This document shows positions 24,653 through 33,621 of a DNA stretch of 36,273 nucleotides, piece by piece (the stretch's first letter is position 1; each line of letters opens with the position of its first letter). The DNA is taken from assembly GCA_903927685.1 (NCBI GenBank), contig CAIYOB010000246.1:1-36273 (forward strand), written 5' to 3'. Both the position numbers and the translations under genes were made by a program. Source of the stretch: an uncultured Planctomycetaceae bacterium (GTDB lineage Bacteria; Planctomycetota; Planctomycetia; Pirellulales; Pirellulaceae). The notes under the pieces were generated by a model. It ran no database searches, was not told the origin of the DNA, and saw only the letters and a list, made by a program, of their open reading frames with translations.

Positions 24653-25119
24653 AGGCCAGCGCTGCGTCCATTCAATCGCCTCCGATTCGTGCGTCCTATG
24701 ACCCAGAAGGGGCCCACCCTAACGTCTCTTCACCTGTGTAGGCGTATTCGTCCTGAAGTCGGCCAATTGGCCGCTGGAAAAACGCCCCACTTGTGAGGCG
24801 ATACGGCCAGCTGCCTGGCCAACCTTCTGCACCCTATGCCACGGCGCAAGAACTTGGTGATCAAGCCCGCATTGCTCGTGGCCATCAAGGCACACTTGTC
24901 CAGCATAGGCAATTTCTCAGGCGGCGCCGATCATTGCGACACGCCACGGCATCGGGTCCCCTTGCCGTGCAGCTTTGGCTCGCCTATAAGACTCTGGTGG
25001 ATGCACTGGGTCTGGGACGATTTCTCTGCAGACGACCTCGGAGTGCTTATCGCCTGACAGCTACGTTTGCCTTCGGATGAATGATCTCCATCACCGTCCC
25101 TTGTTGACGAGCATTTCTC

Positions 25120-28100
25120 GTGGCCACTGACCTGACCGTCTTGCGTCACAGCAGCGACGAATCACCGGGGGCGCGGTCGCCCAGTGCGAGGCTTGAAGAT
25201 CCCCCGAACCGGCTCGATGCGGCGAGCGGCGGGTTGTTGTCGGTGACGGAAGCCCTGTTGGAACTTCCGGGAGGGGCGCCGTCATGGCGGGGCGCATCGA
25301 TGTCGAACAGCCTGGTCGGCACGCAACTCGGCGATTTCTCCATCGTCCGGGAGATTGGACGGGGCGGCATGGGGGTCGTCTTCGAAGCGCGTCAGATCTC
25401 CCTGGACCGGCGAGTGGCCCTCAAGGTTCTTCCGCTGAACGCGGCGTTCAGCAAGGTCTCTCTGGCCCGGTTCGAACGGGAGGCCCAAGCCGCGGCCACG
25501 CTGGAGCATCCCCGGATCGTCCGGGCCTACGCGCGTGGCGAGGAGCAGGGGGTCTACTACCTGGCGATGCAATACATCGCCGGAATGGACTTGGGGAAGT
25601 TCGTCCAACAACAGCGAGCGGCCGTCGAGCAGACCGGAACAGTTACGTCTCGCGATGCGTGGCTGTCGCCAGCACCCGGCCCGCGCCAGGGAACGGATCC
25701 ATCTTCCGATTCAGGCCGCGCACGACCGGACGATCACGCTGCGAGCCGGCACGGGGAGTTGGCCTACTTTGACCAGATCGCGAGGCTCGGGCAGCAGGCG
25801 GCCGAGGCGATCGACTACGCACATGCCAACCACATCGTCCACCGCGACATCAAGCCGTCGAATTTGATTCTGGATGAGCGGGGCAACCTGTTCGTCGCGG
25901 ATTTCGGTCTGGCCCTGCTCGAACGGCCTGGTCAGTTGACGACGACGGGACGGTTCCTCGGGACGCTGCGCTATTCCAGTCCCGAGCAAGTCGGCGGCGG
26001 TGACCGCCTGGACGCCCGTACCGACATCTATTCGCTGGGCGCGACCTTGTACGAGTTGGCCACGCTTCAACCGCCCTTCATCGACCGTTCTCCGGGTGCG
26101 ACGGTCAAAGCGATCCTGGACGAGGAACCCGTGCGGCCCCGACTGCTTGCTCCCGACATGCCGCGTGATCTGGAAGCCATCATTCTGAAGGCGATGGCGA
26201 AATCGCCGAGCCGCCGCTACCAGACAGCTCTCGAGATGGCCGTCGATCTCCAGCGGTTTCTCCGTAACGAACCGGTGCGTGCCAAACGCCCCTCCAGGCT
26301 GGAACGGGCTGTCCGCTGGGTCCAGCGCAACCCGCTGCCCGCCCTGTTGGCCGGCGTTGTCCTGACGCTGGCAGGGATCCTCGCGATCGGAATCGCGTGG
26401 CATCTGGTCGAGCAGGAGCGGCTGCTATCGCGTCTGAACGACGCCAACGGGCAGTTGACGGAAACCCTGTCGGACTTGAACGAGACCCTAGACGAGGAAC
26501 GGAGACTTCGCCTCGCAGTGGAAGCGGCGGAGCGTTCAGCTCGCGAGCGATATTATGCCGCCGACCTGCTGAACATCAACCGCCTGGCCGAGTCCGGACA
26601 GTTCCTCCTCGCCCGCGAACGGTTGGATCGCCATTTGCCGGAAGGGGGAAGGGACGATCTGCGCGACTTCTTGTGGCGGTACTTGGACGCATCGTGCAAC
26701 GAGGTTCAGCATACGCTCGACGGGCACGACGAGGCGGTTTTGTCCAGCGCTTACGCCCCCGGCCTCGGGTTGCTCGCCACTGGCGACAAGAACGGGACGG
26801 TCATCGTCTGGGACATACGACGCCAGCTGCCGCGCACCTCGTTGAAGTTCGCGGGGGAAGTCCCGGCACTGGAATTCTCGCCGGATGAAACTCAATTGGC
26901 GGTGGGCGGCAAGGGCGGCGTGATTCAAGTCTACGAGACCCGGCAATGGGAACTGAGTCAGACGATCCCAGCCCACCGAGCGACTGTCAAAGCCCTGGTC
27001 TTCCCGCCGGACGGCAAGACGTTAATCTCCGGAGCGAAAGACCATCATATCGCGTATTGGGACACGTCGACTTGGCGCGAACTGCGCCGCTTCCTCGCCC
27101 ACGACTTGGTCCAGGACCTATCCCTCTCCGCTGATGCGCGCTGGCTGGCCAGCGGCGGCTTTGATCGACGGACGCGGGTTTGGGACGTCGAGACGGGCGA
27201 ACTGGCGGCAGAATTCGATAAGCACGGCCAGACGGTGCTCGCGACGGCCCTGTCCAGCGACGGCCGGTTGGTGGCATCCGGCGGCTACGATCCCTGGGCA
27301 TGCCTGTACGACCGTGTCTCCGGAGAATGTCTGTCCGTCCTGGAAGTTGACGCCCAGACCTGGTGCCTGCGTTTCTTGGAGGCGGATTCCAGACTGCTGG
27401 TAGGGAGCGATGACGGTCAGGTGCGCATCTACGACGTCACCGACGCGCGGCGGCCTCGCCTGCTGCGCCGGACCCAAATCCACGATGGCATTGTCCGGAC
27501 GATCGAGTTGATGGGCGATGGCAGGCAGTTGGTGACCGGAGCGGACGATAGGACCGTCCGGGTGACCCCGCTCTGGCAGAAACAAATCGACCAGACTCGC
27601 GTCGTTGCCCCGACCCGTTTTGCCGCCTTTTCGCCCCGTGGAACCCAATTCGCTCTCGGGCATTTCGCTGGACAGTTCGCGAGGTACGACCGGAGCGGCG
27701 TCTTGCTCAGCGAACACAGTATCCCCCCGGGGACTACCGCGCCCCACGAACATGCAGCCCCGCCAATCGCATTCGACGCGGACGATTGCCTGTGGGCCGC
27801 CTCGATGGCGGGAGATCGTGTTCACTTTCGGGCTGTTCAACCGGACGGCAGGACACGGGATGTGAGTATTCAACACACCCACGGCTGGCGGGACATCTGG
27901 TTCTCCAGCGACGCCCGGTACGCAGCTGGCGTGGATGAGGCGAATGTGGTCGTCGTCTGGAAACTGAACGGACCGCATGAAATCGCCCGGCTGGCCCTTT
28001 CGTCGAATGTCCACGACATCGCCATCTCGCCGACCGGAGAAACCCTCGCCATCGCGACCGGTCAAGGCGAACCACTCCTTTGGGACGTAGGCCAGAATCG

Positions 28101-28512
28101 GCTCAGGGGGCTGACTCTTCCCGGTGGCAAGCGGGACAGATTCAACACGCTCGCATTCGATCCGCGAGGCGGACTGTTGGCTGCCGGCGGAGCGAAAAAC
28201 TCGGTCTACATCTGGGACGCCACCACCGGCCAGCCGAAACAGGAATGGACGCTTCCGGCCCAGGCGTTGGCACTCACCTTCTCCCGGGACGGCAAATACC
28301 TGGCAACCGCCAGCAGGGAATTGGCGTTATGGCAAGTTGAGTCGGGGCAATTCGTCCGCCAACTTGGTGTGTCCCCGGAGGTCGGCCGGTTCTTCGAATG
28401 CCTGGCTTTTTCGCCGGCGGATGATTGCCTGATTGCTGCCGCAGACCAGACGGAAGGCCCCGTGTTGCGCATCTGGGATACGCGGGTCATGGGCGGTGAG
28501 GGCTTTCGCTGA
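25120..28512 (+). CDS. membrane Ser/Thr protein kinase with 14 WD40-like repeats
   Basis: The 1130-residue product has an RD-type Hanks kinase domain (about 72-385): glycine loop EIGRGGMGVV from 78, catalytic Lys102 in VALKVL, HRDIKPSN with Asp243, DFGLAL with Asp261, and GTLRYSSPEQ. A linker of roughly 45 residues rich in Ser/Arg is inserted before the catalytic-loop helix. One hydrophobic segment (about 405-428, LLAGVVLTLAGILAIGIAW) should cross the membrane, followed by a coiled-coil-like stretch (LNDLNETLDEERRLRL style). From about 533 to the end there are 14 WD40-like repeats, enough for two seven-bladed propellers. The GTG start at 25120 is the longest option; an in-frame ATG at 25300 would remove a low-complexity leader. 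The kinase probably senses or scaffolds partners through the propellers; substrates are unknown. Confidence 0.9.
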   Translation: MATDLTVLRHSSDESPGARSPSARLEDPPNRLDAASGGLLSVTEALLELPGGAPSWRGASMSNSLVGTQLGDFSIVREIGRGGMGVVFEARQISLDRRVALKVLPLNAAFSKVSLARFEREAQAAATLEHPRIVRAYARGEEQGVYYLAMQYIAGMDLGKFVQQQRAAVEQTGTVTSRDAWLSPAPGPRQGTDPSSDSGRARPDDHAASRHGELAYFDQIARLGQQAAEAIDYAHANHIVHRDIKPSNLILDERGNLFVADFGLALLERPGQLTTTGRFLGTLRYSSPEQVGGGDRLDARTDIYSLGATLYELATLQPPFIDRSPGATVKAILDEEPVRPRLLAPDMPRDLEAIILKAMAKSPSRRYQTALEMAVDLQRFLRNEPVRAKRPSRLERAVRWVQRNPLPALLAGVVLTLAGILAIGIAWHLVEQERLLSRLNDANGQLTETLSDLNETLDEERRLRLAVEAAERSARERYYAADLLNINRLAESGQFLLARERLDRHLPEGGRDDLRDFLWRYLDASCNEVQHTLDGHDEAVLSSAYAPGLGLLATGDKNGTVIVWDIRRQLPRTSLKFAGEVPALEFSPDETQLAVGGKGGVIQVYETRQWELSQTIPAHRATVKALVFPPDGKTLISGAKDHHIAYWDTSTWRELRRFLAHDLVQDLSLSADARWLASGGFDRRTRVWDVETGELAAEFDKHGQTVLATALSSDGRLVASGGYDPWACLYDRVSGECLSVLEVDAQTWCLRFLEADSRLLVGSDDGQVRIYDVTDARRPRLLRRTQIHDGIVRTIELMGDGRQLVTGADDRTVRVTPLWQKQIDQTRVVAPTRFAAFSPRGTQFALGHFAGQFARYDRSGVLLSEHSIPPGTTAPHEHAAPPIAFDADDCLWAASMAGDRVHFRAVQPDGRTRDVSIQHTHGWRDIWFSSDARYAAGVDEANVVVVWKLNGPHEIARLALSSNVHDIAISPTGETLAIATGQGEPLLWDVGQNRLRGLTLPGGKRDRFNTLAFDPRGGLLAAGGAKNSVYIWDATTGQPKQEWTLPAQALALTFSRDGKYLATASRELALWQVESGQFVRQLGVSPEVGRFFECLAFSPADDCLIAAADQTEGPVLRIWDTRVMGGEGFR

Positions 28513-29094
28513 ACGGCGTTTGGTACTTCTTCCATGCGACATACCCGTTCGGTCGGCCCTCGGGCAGGCCCGGCCTCGCCGCTCACTCGGCGGCCGAAAA
28601 CTGCGTGACAACTCGCGAGGCACAGCTGGAGCTGTTCGACATGGTCTACCCTCTCGGCCACCGCTTGTAGAACCTGACGCGGCCGATACGCACGGAAGCC
28701 CGACTCTTGCGACCAGATTCCCGCGGAACGCTTCCGGATCAGGCGGCCCAAGGGGCCCGCAATCGGCTGCTGCTTGCGCATCGCCGCATTGCCACCGGGC
28801 AGCACGACCACCCCTGGGAACCGGTCAAGACGGCCGCATGTCATTTGCGCGCGCTACAAGCGATTTCGGTAGCATGCAGTGCTGAACGCTCAACGGCCGT
28901 CGCCGGCATCGGCCGCCGGTGCTCATGCAACAGCCGTGGGTTCGTCCTTTCGCCAGACGAGTTCACAATATGGCCAATCCTGGCCAGGGAATTCCAGGCC
29001 GAGCACGGACTTGGCCACAGCCGCCTTGGCGACAATTGCTATAATTGCCGGGCAATTCCTCGCAAGGTCACCGGGCTTCTTGGAGCATGTGCTT
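28513..29094. other. intergenic region, 582 bases, no convincing gene
   Basis: No open frame here has both a start signal and recognisable protein features. The first part after the kinase stop is GC-rich with no terminator-like hairpin plus T run. The last 60 bases hold the probable promoter of the downstream membrane-protein gene. Confidence 0.45.
29037..29045 (+). promoter_or_regulatory. extended -10 promoter element
   Basis: TGCTATAAT matches the extended -10 consensus (TGnTATAAT). No good -35 hexamer is seen at 16-18 bases upstream, which is normal for extended -10 promoters. It would place transcription start near 29052, about 43 bases before the ATG of the DUF3592-like gene. Confidence 0.5.
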
Positions 29095-30207
29095 ATGTTG
29101 CGTTGGATCATTGGCATCGGTCTGCTTACCATGGTTGTTGGCATCGGCGGCGCGGGATACGGAGTGTGGACCATTTGGAGCCAGCACCGCGCGATTACTT
29201 CGGCCCGCCCGGTAATGGCGAAAGTCGTCGACCATCGGACCAAGGACCTCAAGGCGTCCGGGTTTGTTGCCAAGGTGCCCTTGGTCAAATACGAGTACAC
29301 CGTCAATCAACAACCCTACACCTGCGAAACGGTGACTCCGGACGAATTGATGTTGCCTGACACCTGGGCAGAAAGCGTGTTCAAGCAGTTTCCCATCGGT
29401 GCGCAGGTGGAAGCCAAGTACGCCCCTAACGATCCAAGCCAGGCGTTCCTTCTGGGCAAGTATTCCGTCAATCCGTACCTTCCGTTGCTCGTTTCGCTGG
29501 TGCTCGCCGCATTGGGATTGGGCGTTGTTGGCGAGCAACTGATGAACCACGACGCACCAACGATGACACCGACAAGATCGGGCGGAATTGCCCTGGGGGC
29601 CAAGCAGCATCATTTGACGCGTGCTCGGGTGCTTCGGATCGTCGGCGTCATTGGGCTGGCTTGTGGCGCACCGGCAATCCTGCATCATCTGATGGTCAGC
29701 ACCCCGCCACACGAACGGATGGGCTTCCTGCTGGAAGGCGCGTACGCAATCGCCGTGCTGACCGTGTTGGCGCGTTCCGCCCTGCAGTTTCGCCGCGGGT
29801 ATGGTTTTGGAACTCCGGTTGTCACCGTTGATCGCTCGCCGCTGATCGGCCAGTCGCTTCGTCTCAACGTGGCAGTGCCGACACGGTTTAGTGGAACGGC
29901 GCATCTAAATGCCCGGCTGAAATGTGAGGCAAAAGACACAAGGCTTTTCAACATTTCAGAGGAGAATCCCGATACCGTGCTGCTGGAACAGGACTTTCCA
30001 TTGGCCGACCCAGCGCCGGTGACTAGGGACGGAGAGATTACGGGGACAGCCGAGCTGGTCATTCCGGATCACGCGCCCCCATCCACGCCAGTTGATGCGG
30101 CGGAACAGACGCATGTCGTATGGAGCCTGATTTTGACGGCCGACGGGACCGGGGGGCGCAAAGCGGAGACGGAGTACATCCTGTCGGTGCTGAACGCGCA
30201 ATCCTAG
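29095..30207 (+). CDS. DUF3592-like integral membrane protein
   Basis: The start ATG at 29095 follows GGAG and puts a membrane segment at the very N-terminus; an open frame continues 72 codons upstream but reads like untranslated sequence. The 370-residue product has about four hydrophobic segments (near 4-25, 126-147, 182-204 and 209-232). Between the first and second lies an outside-type beta domain with VKYEYTVNQQPYTC, then VEAKYAPNDPSQAFLL, the pattern of DUF3592 proteins (Y-x-Y-x-V-x-G/Q, later V-x-V-x-Y-x-P-x-x-P). The C-terminal 130 residues are soluble and beta-rich. The biochemical role of the family is not established. It stands alone between two non-coding stretches. Confidence 0.75.
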   Translation: MLRWIIGIGLLTMVVGIGGAGYGVWTIWSQHRAITSARPVMAKVVDHRTKDLKASGFVAKVPLVKYEYTVNQQPYTCETVTPDELMLPDTWAESVFKQFPIGAQVEAKYAPNDPSQAFLLGKYSVNPYLPLLVSLVLAALGLGVVGEQLMNHDAPTMTPTRSGGIALGAKQHHLTRARVLRIVGVIGLACGAPAILHHLMVSTPPHERMGFLLEGAYAIAVLTVLARSALQFRRGYGFGTPVVTVDRSPLIGQSLRLNVAVPTRFSGTAHLNARLKCEAKDTRLFNISEENPDTVLLEQDFPLADPAPVTRDGEITGTAELVIPDHAPPSTPVDAAEQTHVVWSLILTADGTGGRKAETEYILSVLNAQS

Positions 30208-30589
30208 AGCGGCTGGATGTCTCGGCCGTCAGTTTTCGCTTTCGTCGCTCGCCTTGGCAGCGGTCGCGTGAACAGCGGCTAAGAACAGCGCGATGGCCGG
30301 CGAATTCGACTGGCCAGGCGATCGAGCGGCGCACTCGGCATTCGTCAGACGCCGTTCGAGTTGCAGGCGGTGGGGTGCCCGTTGTGGAATCAGCCCACGC
30401 GTCTCTTGGCCGAGTGCGCTGGGTACGATGTCTCATCGGTGCCGTGGCGGTGATGTCCCACCTGCCGCGGCCCCGTCTGTGGACGCCAAGCCTCGCAGGT
30501 CGGCCGAACGCAAATGGCAGATTTACTCGGCGCCGAGAAAATCTCCGCCGTCGAGGTTCTGCCGGCGCAGGCACAGTCTTGGCGTTTGC
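30208..30589. other. intergenic or decayed sequence upstream of a kinase fragment
   Basis: No supported gene lies here. Open frames exist in several phases because of high GC, but none carries motifs. By position it may be the decayed N-lobe region of the kinase whose C-lobe follows, though I see no N-lobe motif. Confidence 0.35.
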
Positions 30590-31020
30590 GGGGCGTACTC
30601 ACGCCTCAGATCCGCGTATCTGACATTCTGCTGGAAAACGGCGTCCAGCGGGTGGAGATCACTGACTTTAGCTTGGCCCGCGCCGCGGACGATGTCAGCT
30701 GTACGCAAACCGGACAAATCGCCGGGACGCCGCAGTACATGTCGCCCGAGCAGGCCGGTGGCGAGCTGACCGACCACCGCTCCGACTTGTTCAGCCTCGG
30801 CAGCGTGCTATACGCGATGTGCACCGGGCGTCCGGCCTTTCGCGCGGACAGCGCCCTGGCCGTCCTCCGCCGCGTGTGCGACGGCAGGCCGCGCGCGATC
30901 CGCGAGATCAATCCGGACATCCCGGACTGGTTGGTTGGCATCATCGACAAGCTGATGGCCAAGCGGCCCGCGGACCGGTTCCAGTCGGCGGCGGAGGTGG
31001 GCGAGTTGTTGGAACGTTGA
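30590..31020 (+). pseudogene. fragment of a Ser/Thr protein kinase (C-lobe only)
   Basis: The recognisable part runs from DILLENGVQRVEITDFSLA to AEVGELLER and ends at a TGA. It covers the activation segment (GTPQYMSPEQAGG), the HRSDLFSLGSVLYAM helix and the late helices ending KRPADRFQSA. The glycine loop, catalytic lysine and HRD motif are missing; the sequence before DILLEN no longer encodes HRDxKPxN, and DFG reads DFS. An open frame continues upstream to an ATG at 30514, but that part has no kinase features. It is thus a relic of another kinase subfamily than the WD40 kinase upstream, not a working enzyme. Confidence 0.75.
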
Positions 31021-31033
31021 GAACCGCAAAAGG

Positions 31034-31054
31034 TGTCAGGAACCGTTCTTGACA
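31034..31054. repeat. REP-like imperfect palindrome upstream of a RAYT transposase relic
   Basis: TGTCAGGAAC and GTTCTTGACA face each other around a central C, complementary at all positions except one G-T pair. It sits 29 bases before the ATG of the Y1 transposase relic. REP-associated tyrosine transposases are typically found beside such palindromes, which they recognise. No second full copy was noticed in the window. Confidence 0.55.
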
Positions 31055-31083
31055 AAAATCTCCGGTTTGGTTAGGGTTTGGGC

Positions 31084-31660
31084 ATGGGAAGACCGAAACG
31101 AGCAGCCGATGGGGGCTTGGTTTACCACGTTCTGAACCGTGCCAACGCGCGGATGACGATCTTCGAGGACGACGAGGATTACGCGGCTTTCGAGCAGGTG
31201 CTCGAACAGGCCGTGGAACGTACGCAAATGCGGCTGTTGGCGTATTGCTCCCAATCACTGGCACTTCGTGCTGTGGCCAGAGCACGACAGGGAACTGGCG
31301 GCCTTCATGCAACGGCTCACAATTACGCACGTTCGGCGCTGGCAGGAGCACCGGGGACAGGTGGGCCTGGGCCATGTGTACCATGGTCGTTACAAATCCT
31401 TCCCCGTCGAGACCGACAGGTACTTTTATCAGGTGACACGGTATGTGGAACGAAACGCGTTGCGGGCCGACCTGGTATCTTCGGCCGAGCAGTGGCGTTG
31501 GTCCAGCCTTTGGCGCCGTATTCACGGTTCGGCCGAGCAACTGGCTTTGCTCAATCGTTGGCCCCACCCCCACCCAGCCCCCCACCAGAAGAGTTGCCGC
31601 CGCCCGAAAGACGTCACAGAAATCTCGGTCAATTTACGGCTCGGCGCGCCCGGCCACCAG
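31084..31660 (+). pseudogene. REP-associated tyrosine (Y1) transposase, frameshifted
   Basis: The N-terminal part, MGRPKRAADGGLVYHVLNR to RLLAYC, is in one frame. After Cys at 31246-31248 one T remains where relatives have GTGATG, so 5 bases are lost and the rest continues in the +1-shifted frame. From 31250 that frame encodes [13 protein letters not shown], with the HxH (HUH) metal motif at 31256-31264. It continues through [14 protein letters not shown] and [11 protein letters not shown] (probable catalytic Tyr) to about NRWPHP. Both halves look otherwise undamaged, so the inactivation is fairly recent. This family moves or maintains REP palindromes. The start ATG at 31084 fits the usual MxRPxR N-terminus. 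Confidence 0.8.
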
Positions 31661-31726
31661 TTAGGCGCCCGTGACGAGACACAATGTCACCATCGGTCTT
31701 TCTGTTTTGGTTGCCAGCGGGAGACA

Positions 31727-31921
31727 AGCCACTTGGCGAATATCGGTGACGCCAAGTCGCTGATCATCCACCCCGCCACGACGACGCATTGTCAACGGAC
31801 GCTGGAAGAACAGACGCAGACCCGGGTGACGCCGGACTACATCCGCCTGTCGATTGGGATCGAGGTTGGGCGGGACATCATCGCGGATCTGGACCAGGCC
31901 CTGCGGGCATCCCAGGTGTGA
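31727..31921 (+). pseudogene. metY: C-terminal fragment of an O-acetylhomoserine sulfhydrylase-like (MetY) gene
   Basis: Sixty-four codons beginning [20 protein letters not shown] and ending [14 protein letters not shown] before a TGA match the C-terminus of MetY and the Cys/Met-metabolism PLP-enzyme family, where HLANIGDxKSL and THxQ are hallmarks. The roughly 360 residues that should precede them, including the PLP-binding lysine, are absent. The open frame is continuous with the shifted frame of the transposase relic, so the join lies between about 31660 and 31726. It cannot make an active enzyme. Confidence 0.8.
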
Positions 31922-32175
31922 GTCCAGGCGTCAGCGCCGGCTGCATCAGCGCCGCCCCCTTGGATGTCGCCCCCTTGGAAGGTTCGCCTGGTTCTGGTAT
32001 TAATTCCGCAGGAGGCCGTCTGGCCCCTGACCTTGATCGGCACATCGATCGATGCGGTCCGGACAGCTCAAACCGGCCGCCACCGCTGGGTTGGGTATTT
32101 TCGGCCCCGCTCACGCACGTGCCCTGTCAAGGCCACCTGTACCCGGCGTGGCTGGATACGCGATGCATGGGGTGG

Positions 32176-33402
32176 ATGTCGATGCCAAATACCGCGACGT
32201 ACCGACGAATTGGGACCGGCCGCAGGCAGTTCCTCCAGATTTCCGCGGCGGCAGCCGCTGGCTTGGCGTGGCCCCGGGCGGCCAGCGCGCAGACAGCTCG
32301 CATCAAGATCCGGGACGTGAGGATCGGCCAAGGAGTCGAGGTCACGGCGGACGACGGCACGATCGGTTCCTTCATTGGCAGTCCGCACCAGGACCTCGGA
32401 ACACTTAAAGCGCACCTGGCAAGGATCCGCGAGCGTTTGGTCGGCAGCAATCCGCTCGACGACCAACTCACCGGCGAGGTGCTCTGGGAGGCCCTCTTCC
32501 CCGGCCAAGCCAGGCTGTTTGGCGAAGGGCGGGATCCGCTGACCGGCCAGGTGAACCGGAACAAGCCCCGTGATGGCCGGCACACGGCCACGGGATGTGT
32601 GTTCATCGCGCTGAGCACGGTGGACATCGCGATTTGGGATCTTCGCGCCAAGCTGCTCAGGAAGCCCGCTTACCAGGTCATGGGGCCGGGCCAGCGCAAG
32701 GCCGTGCCGGTGTACTGGCGCCCTGGAGAGGTTGGCATCGAGCCCGCGAAGGCCGCACGGAAGGCGCGCGAGGCGTTCGATCAAGGCTATCGTTGCCAGA
32801 AATGGTACTTCAGCAAAGGCGCGGCCGACGGCCCCGATGGTTTCAAGGCCAACGTCGAACTCGTTCGCCTGCTCCGCGAGGAGTTGCCCGACGCCACGCT
32901 GATGTTCGACAATCACTCGATCCGTTACAGCGACGACGTGGATTACTCGCTCCAGCTTTGCCGAGCCGTGGCTCCGTACCAGCCCTACTGGATCGAAGAA
33001 CCCCTCTGCCCCGAACACCTCGATGGGTATGCCAGAATCAAAGGCGAGACGGGCTTGCCGATCGCAGGCGGGGAGCACTGGTACACGCGGTGGGCGGTCA
33101 AACCGTTCCTCGACCGCAAATGCGTGGACTTTGTGCAGTCCGATCCCACCTGGTGCGGAGGCATTTCCGAGTGGCTGAGCATCTGCGAACTTGTCCGGCA
33201 GTATCCGGGCATCAAGGTCGTGCCGCACATCACAAGTCCCTGGATTGTGGCGCCGCATTGCGTCGCTTCCCAAGCCGAGGATCTGTGTCCGCTGCTGGAG
33301 TTCAATTCCGAAGGCGGCCAGCAGACGCTCGAACGGCAAATGCGAAGACAGCCGGACGGCCGGGTATGGATGACTCTGCCGCAGAAGCCGGGCATCTCGT
33401 GA
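32176..33402 (+). CDS. Tat-exported enolase-superfamily (mandelate racemase/muconate lactonizing type) enzyme
   Basis: The N-terminus GRRQFLQISAAAAAG with a later ASA cleavage site is a twin-arginine signal. The 408-residue product has the enolase-superfamily layout: N-terminal cap, then barrel motifs with Lys209 and Lys214 (KWYFSK), Asp245 in MFDNHS, Glu274/275 in WIEEP, Glu300-His301 in AGGEHWYTRW and His351 in VVPHITSPW. Three acidic metal ligands and candidate acid/base residues are therefore present. It probably acts on a sugar acid such as a rhamnonate- or gluconate-like substrate, but the substrate cannot be read from sequence. Nearby ATGs at 32167 and 32182 are alternative starts; GGGGTGG lies just before the latter. 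An open frame extends upstream through the metY region in another context but is not homologous there. The 254 bases before the start hold no gene. Confidence 0.85.
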   Translation: MSMPNTATYRRIGTGRRQFLQISAAAAAGLAWPRAASAQTARIKIRDVRIGQGVEVTADDGTIGSFIGSPHQDLGTLKAHLARIRERLVGSNPLDDQLTGEVLWEALFPGQARLFGEGRDPLTGQVNRNKPRDGRHTATGCVFIALSTVDIAIWDLRAKLLRKPAYQVMGPGQRKAVPVYWRPGEVGIEPAKAARKAREAFDQGYRCQKWYFSKGAADGPDGFKANVELVRLLREELPDATLMFDNHSIRYSDDVDYSLQLCRAVAPYQPYWIEEPLCPEHLDGYARIKGETGLPIAGGEHWYTRWAVKPFLDRKCVDFVQSDPTWCGGISEWLSICELVRQYPGIKVVPHITSPWIVAPHCVASQAEDLCPLLEFNSEGGQQTLERQMRRQPDGRVWMTLPQKPGIS

Positions 33403-33510
33403 AACCGCGTCGTCAATGCCTGTTCGGGTTTCGAGCCAGGAGCACGACGCCACGGCCGACACACTCCATTGGCCGATGATTGCAGGGCGGCCTGAACGCC
33501 ACGGGCTTGG

Positions 33511-33621
33511 GCGTTCAAAGGCGTCGTAATCCCCGGCCTTCTCGAACCGCATTCGGCCGACACCACGCTTCAGCAAGTAGAGCAGCACACCGCCGGGCGC
33601 AACTCTTGCGGACCTTGGCAT
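33511..33621 (-). pseudogene. N-terminal scrap of a second REP-associated (Y1) transposase
   Basis: Minus-strand translation from the ATG at 33619-33621 reads MPRSARVAPGGVLLYLLKR, then GVGRMRFEKAGDYDAFER, the typical RAYT N-terminus (compare MGRPKRAADGGLVYHVLNR in the copy at 31084). After about 37 residues the similarity stops. The HUH motif and tyrosine are gone. The start codon lies within a 12-base palindrome, TTGGCATGCCAA, at 33615-33626. Confidence 0.7.

Larger units (their letters stand above)
24202..25119. other. 918-base stretch with no convincing gene
   Basis: Several short open frames cross this stretch on both strands but none has a ribosome site together with recognisable protein features. 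Two perfect hairpins are visible and are listed separately. A minus-strand scrap near 24770-24860 with LRRGIGCRRLARQLAVS resembles a transposase-type helix-turn-helix but is too short to name. The region probably contains the promoter of the kinase gene and decayed sequence. Confidence 0.45.

Noticed and set aside
24191..24796. Open frames on both strands in the gene-free stretch
   Set aside because: No ribosome site, no motifs, Arg/Ala/Ser-rich translations typical of GC-rich non-coding DNA.
28206..28844. Minus-strand 212-codon frame after the kinase, considered as a transposase relic
   Set aside because: I compared it with RAYT N- and C-termini and found no shared motif; half of it is antisense to the kinase.
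31789..32175. Upstream extension of the enolase-superfamily frame
   Set aside because: The added 129 codons overlap the metY fragment in another frame and would bury the Tat signal; the signal peptide fixes the start near 32176.
31084..33621. Composite transposon formed by the two RAYT relics
   Set aside because: RAYT genes do not form composite transposons in the usual way, the two copies are dissimilar in sequence, and no target duplications are seen.
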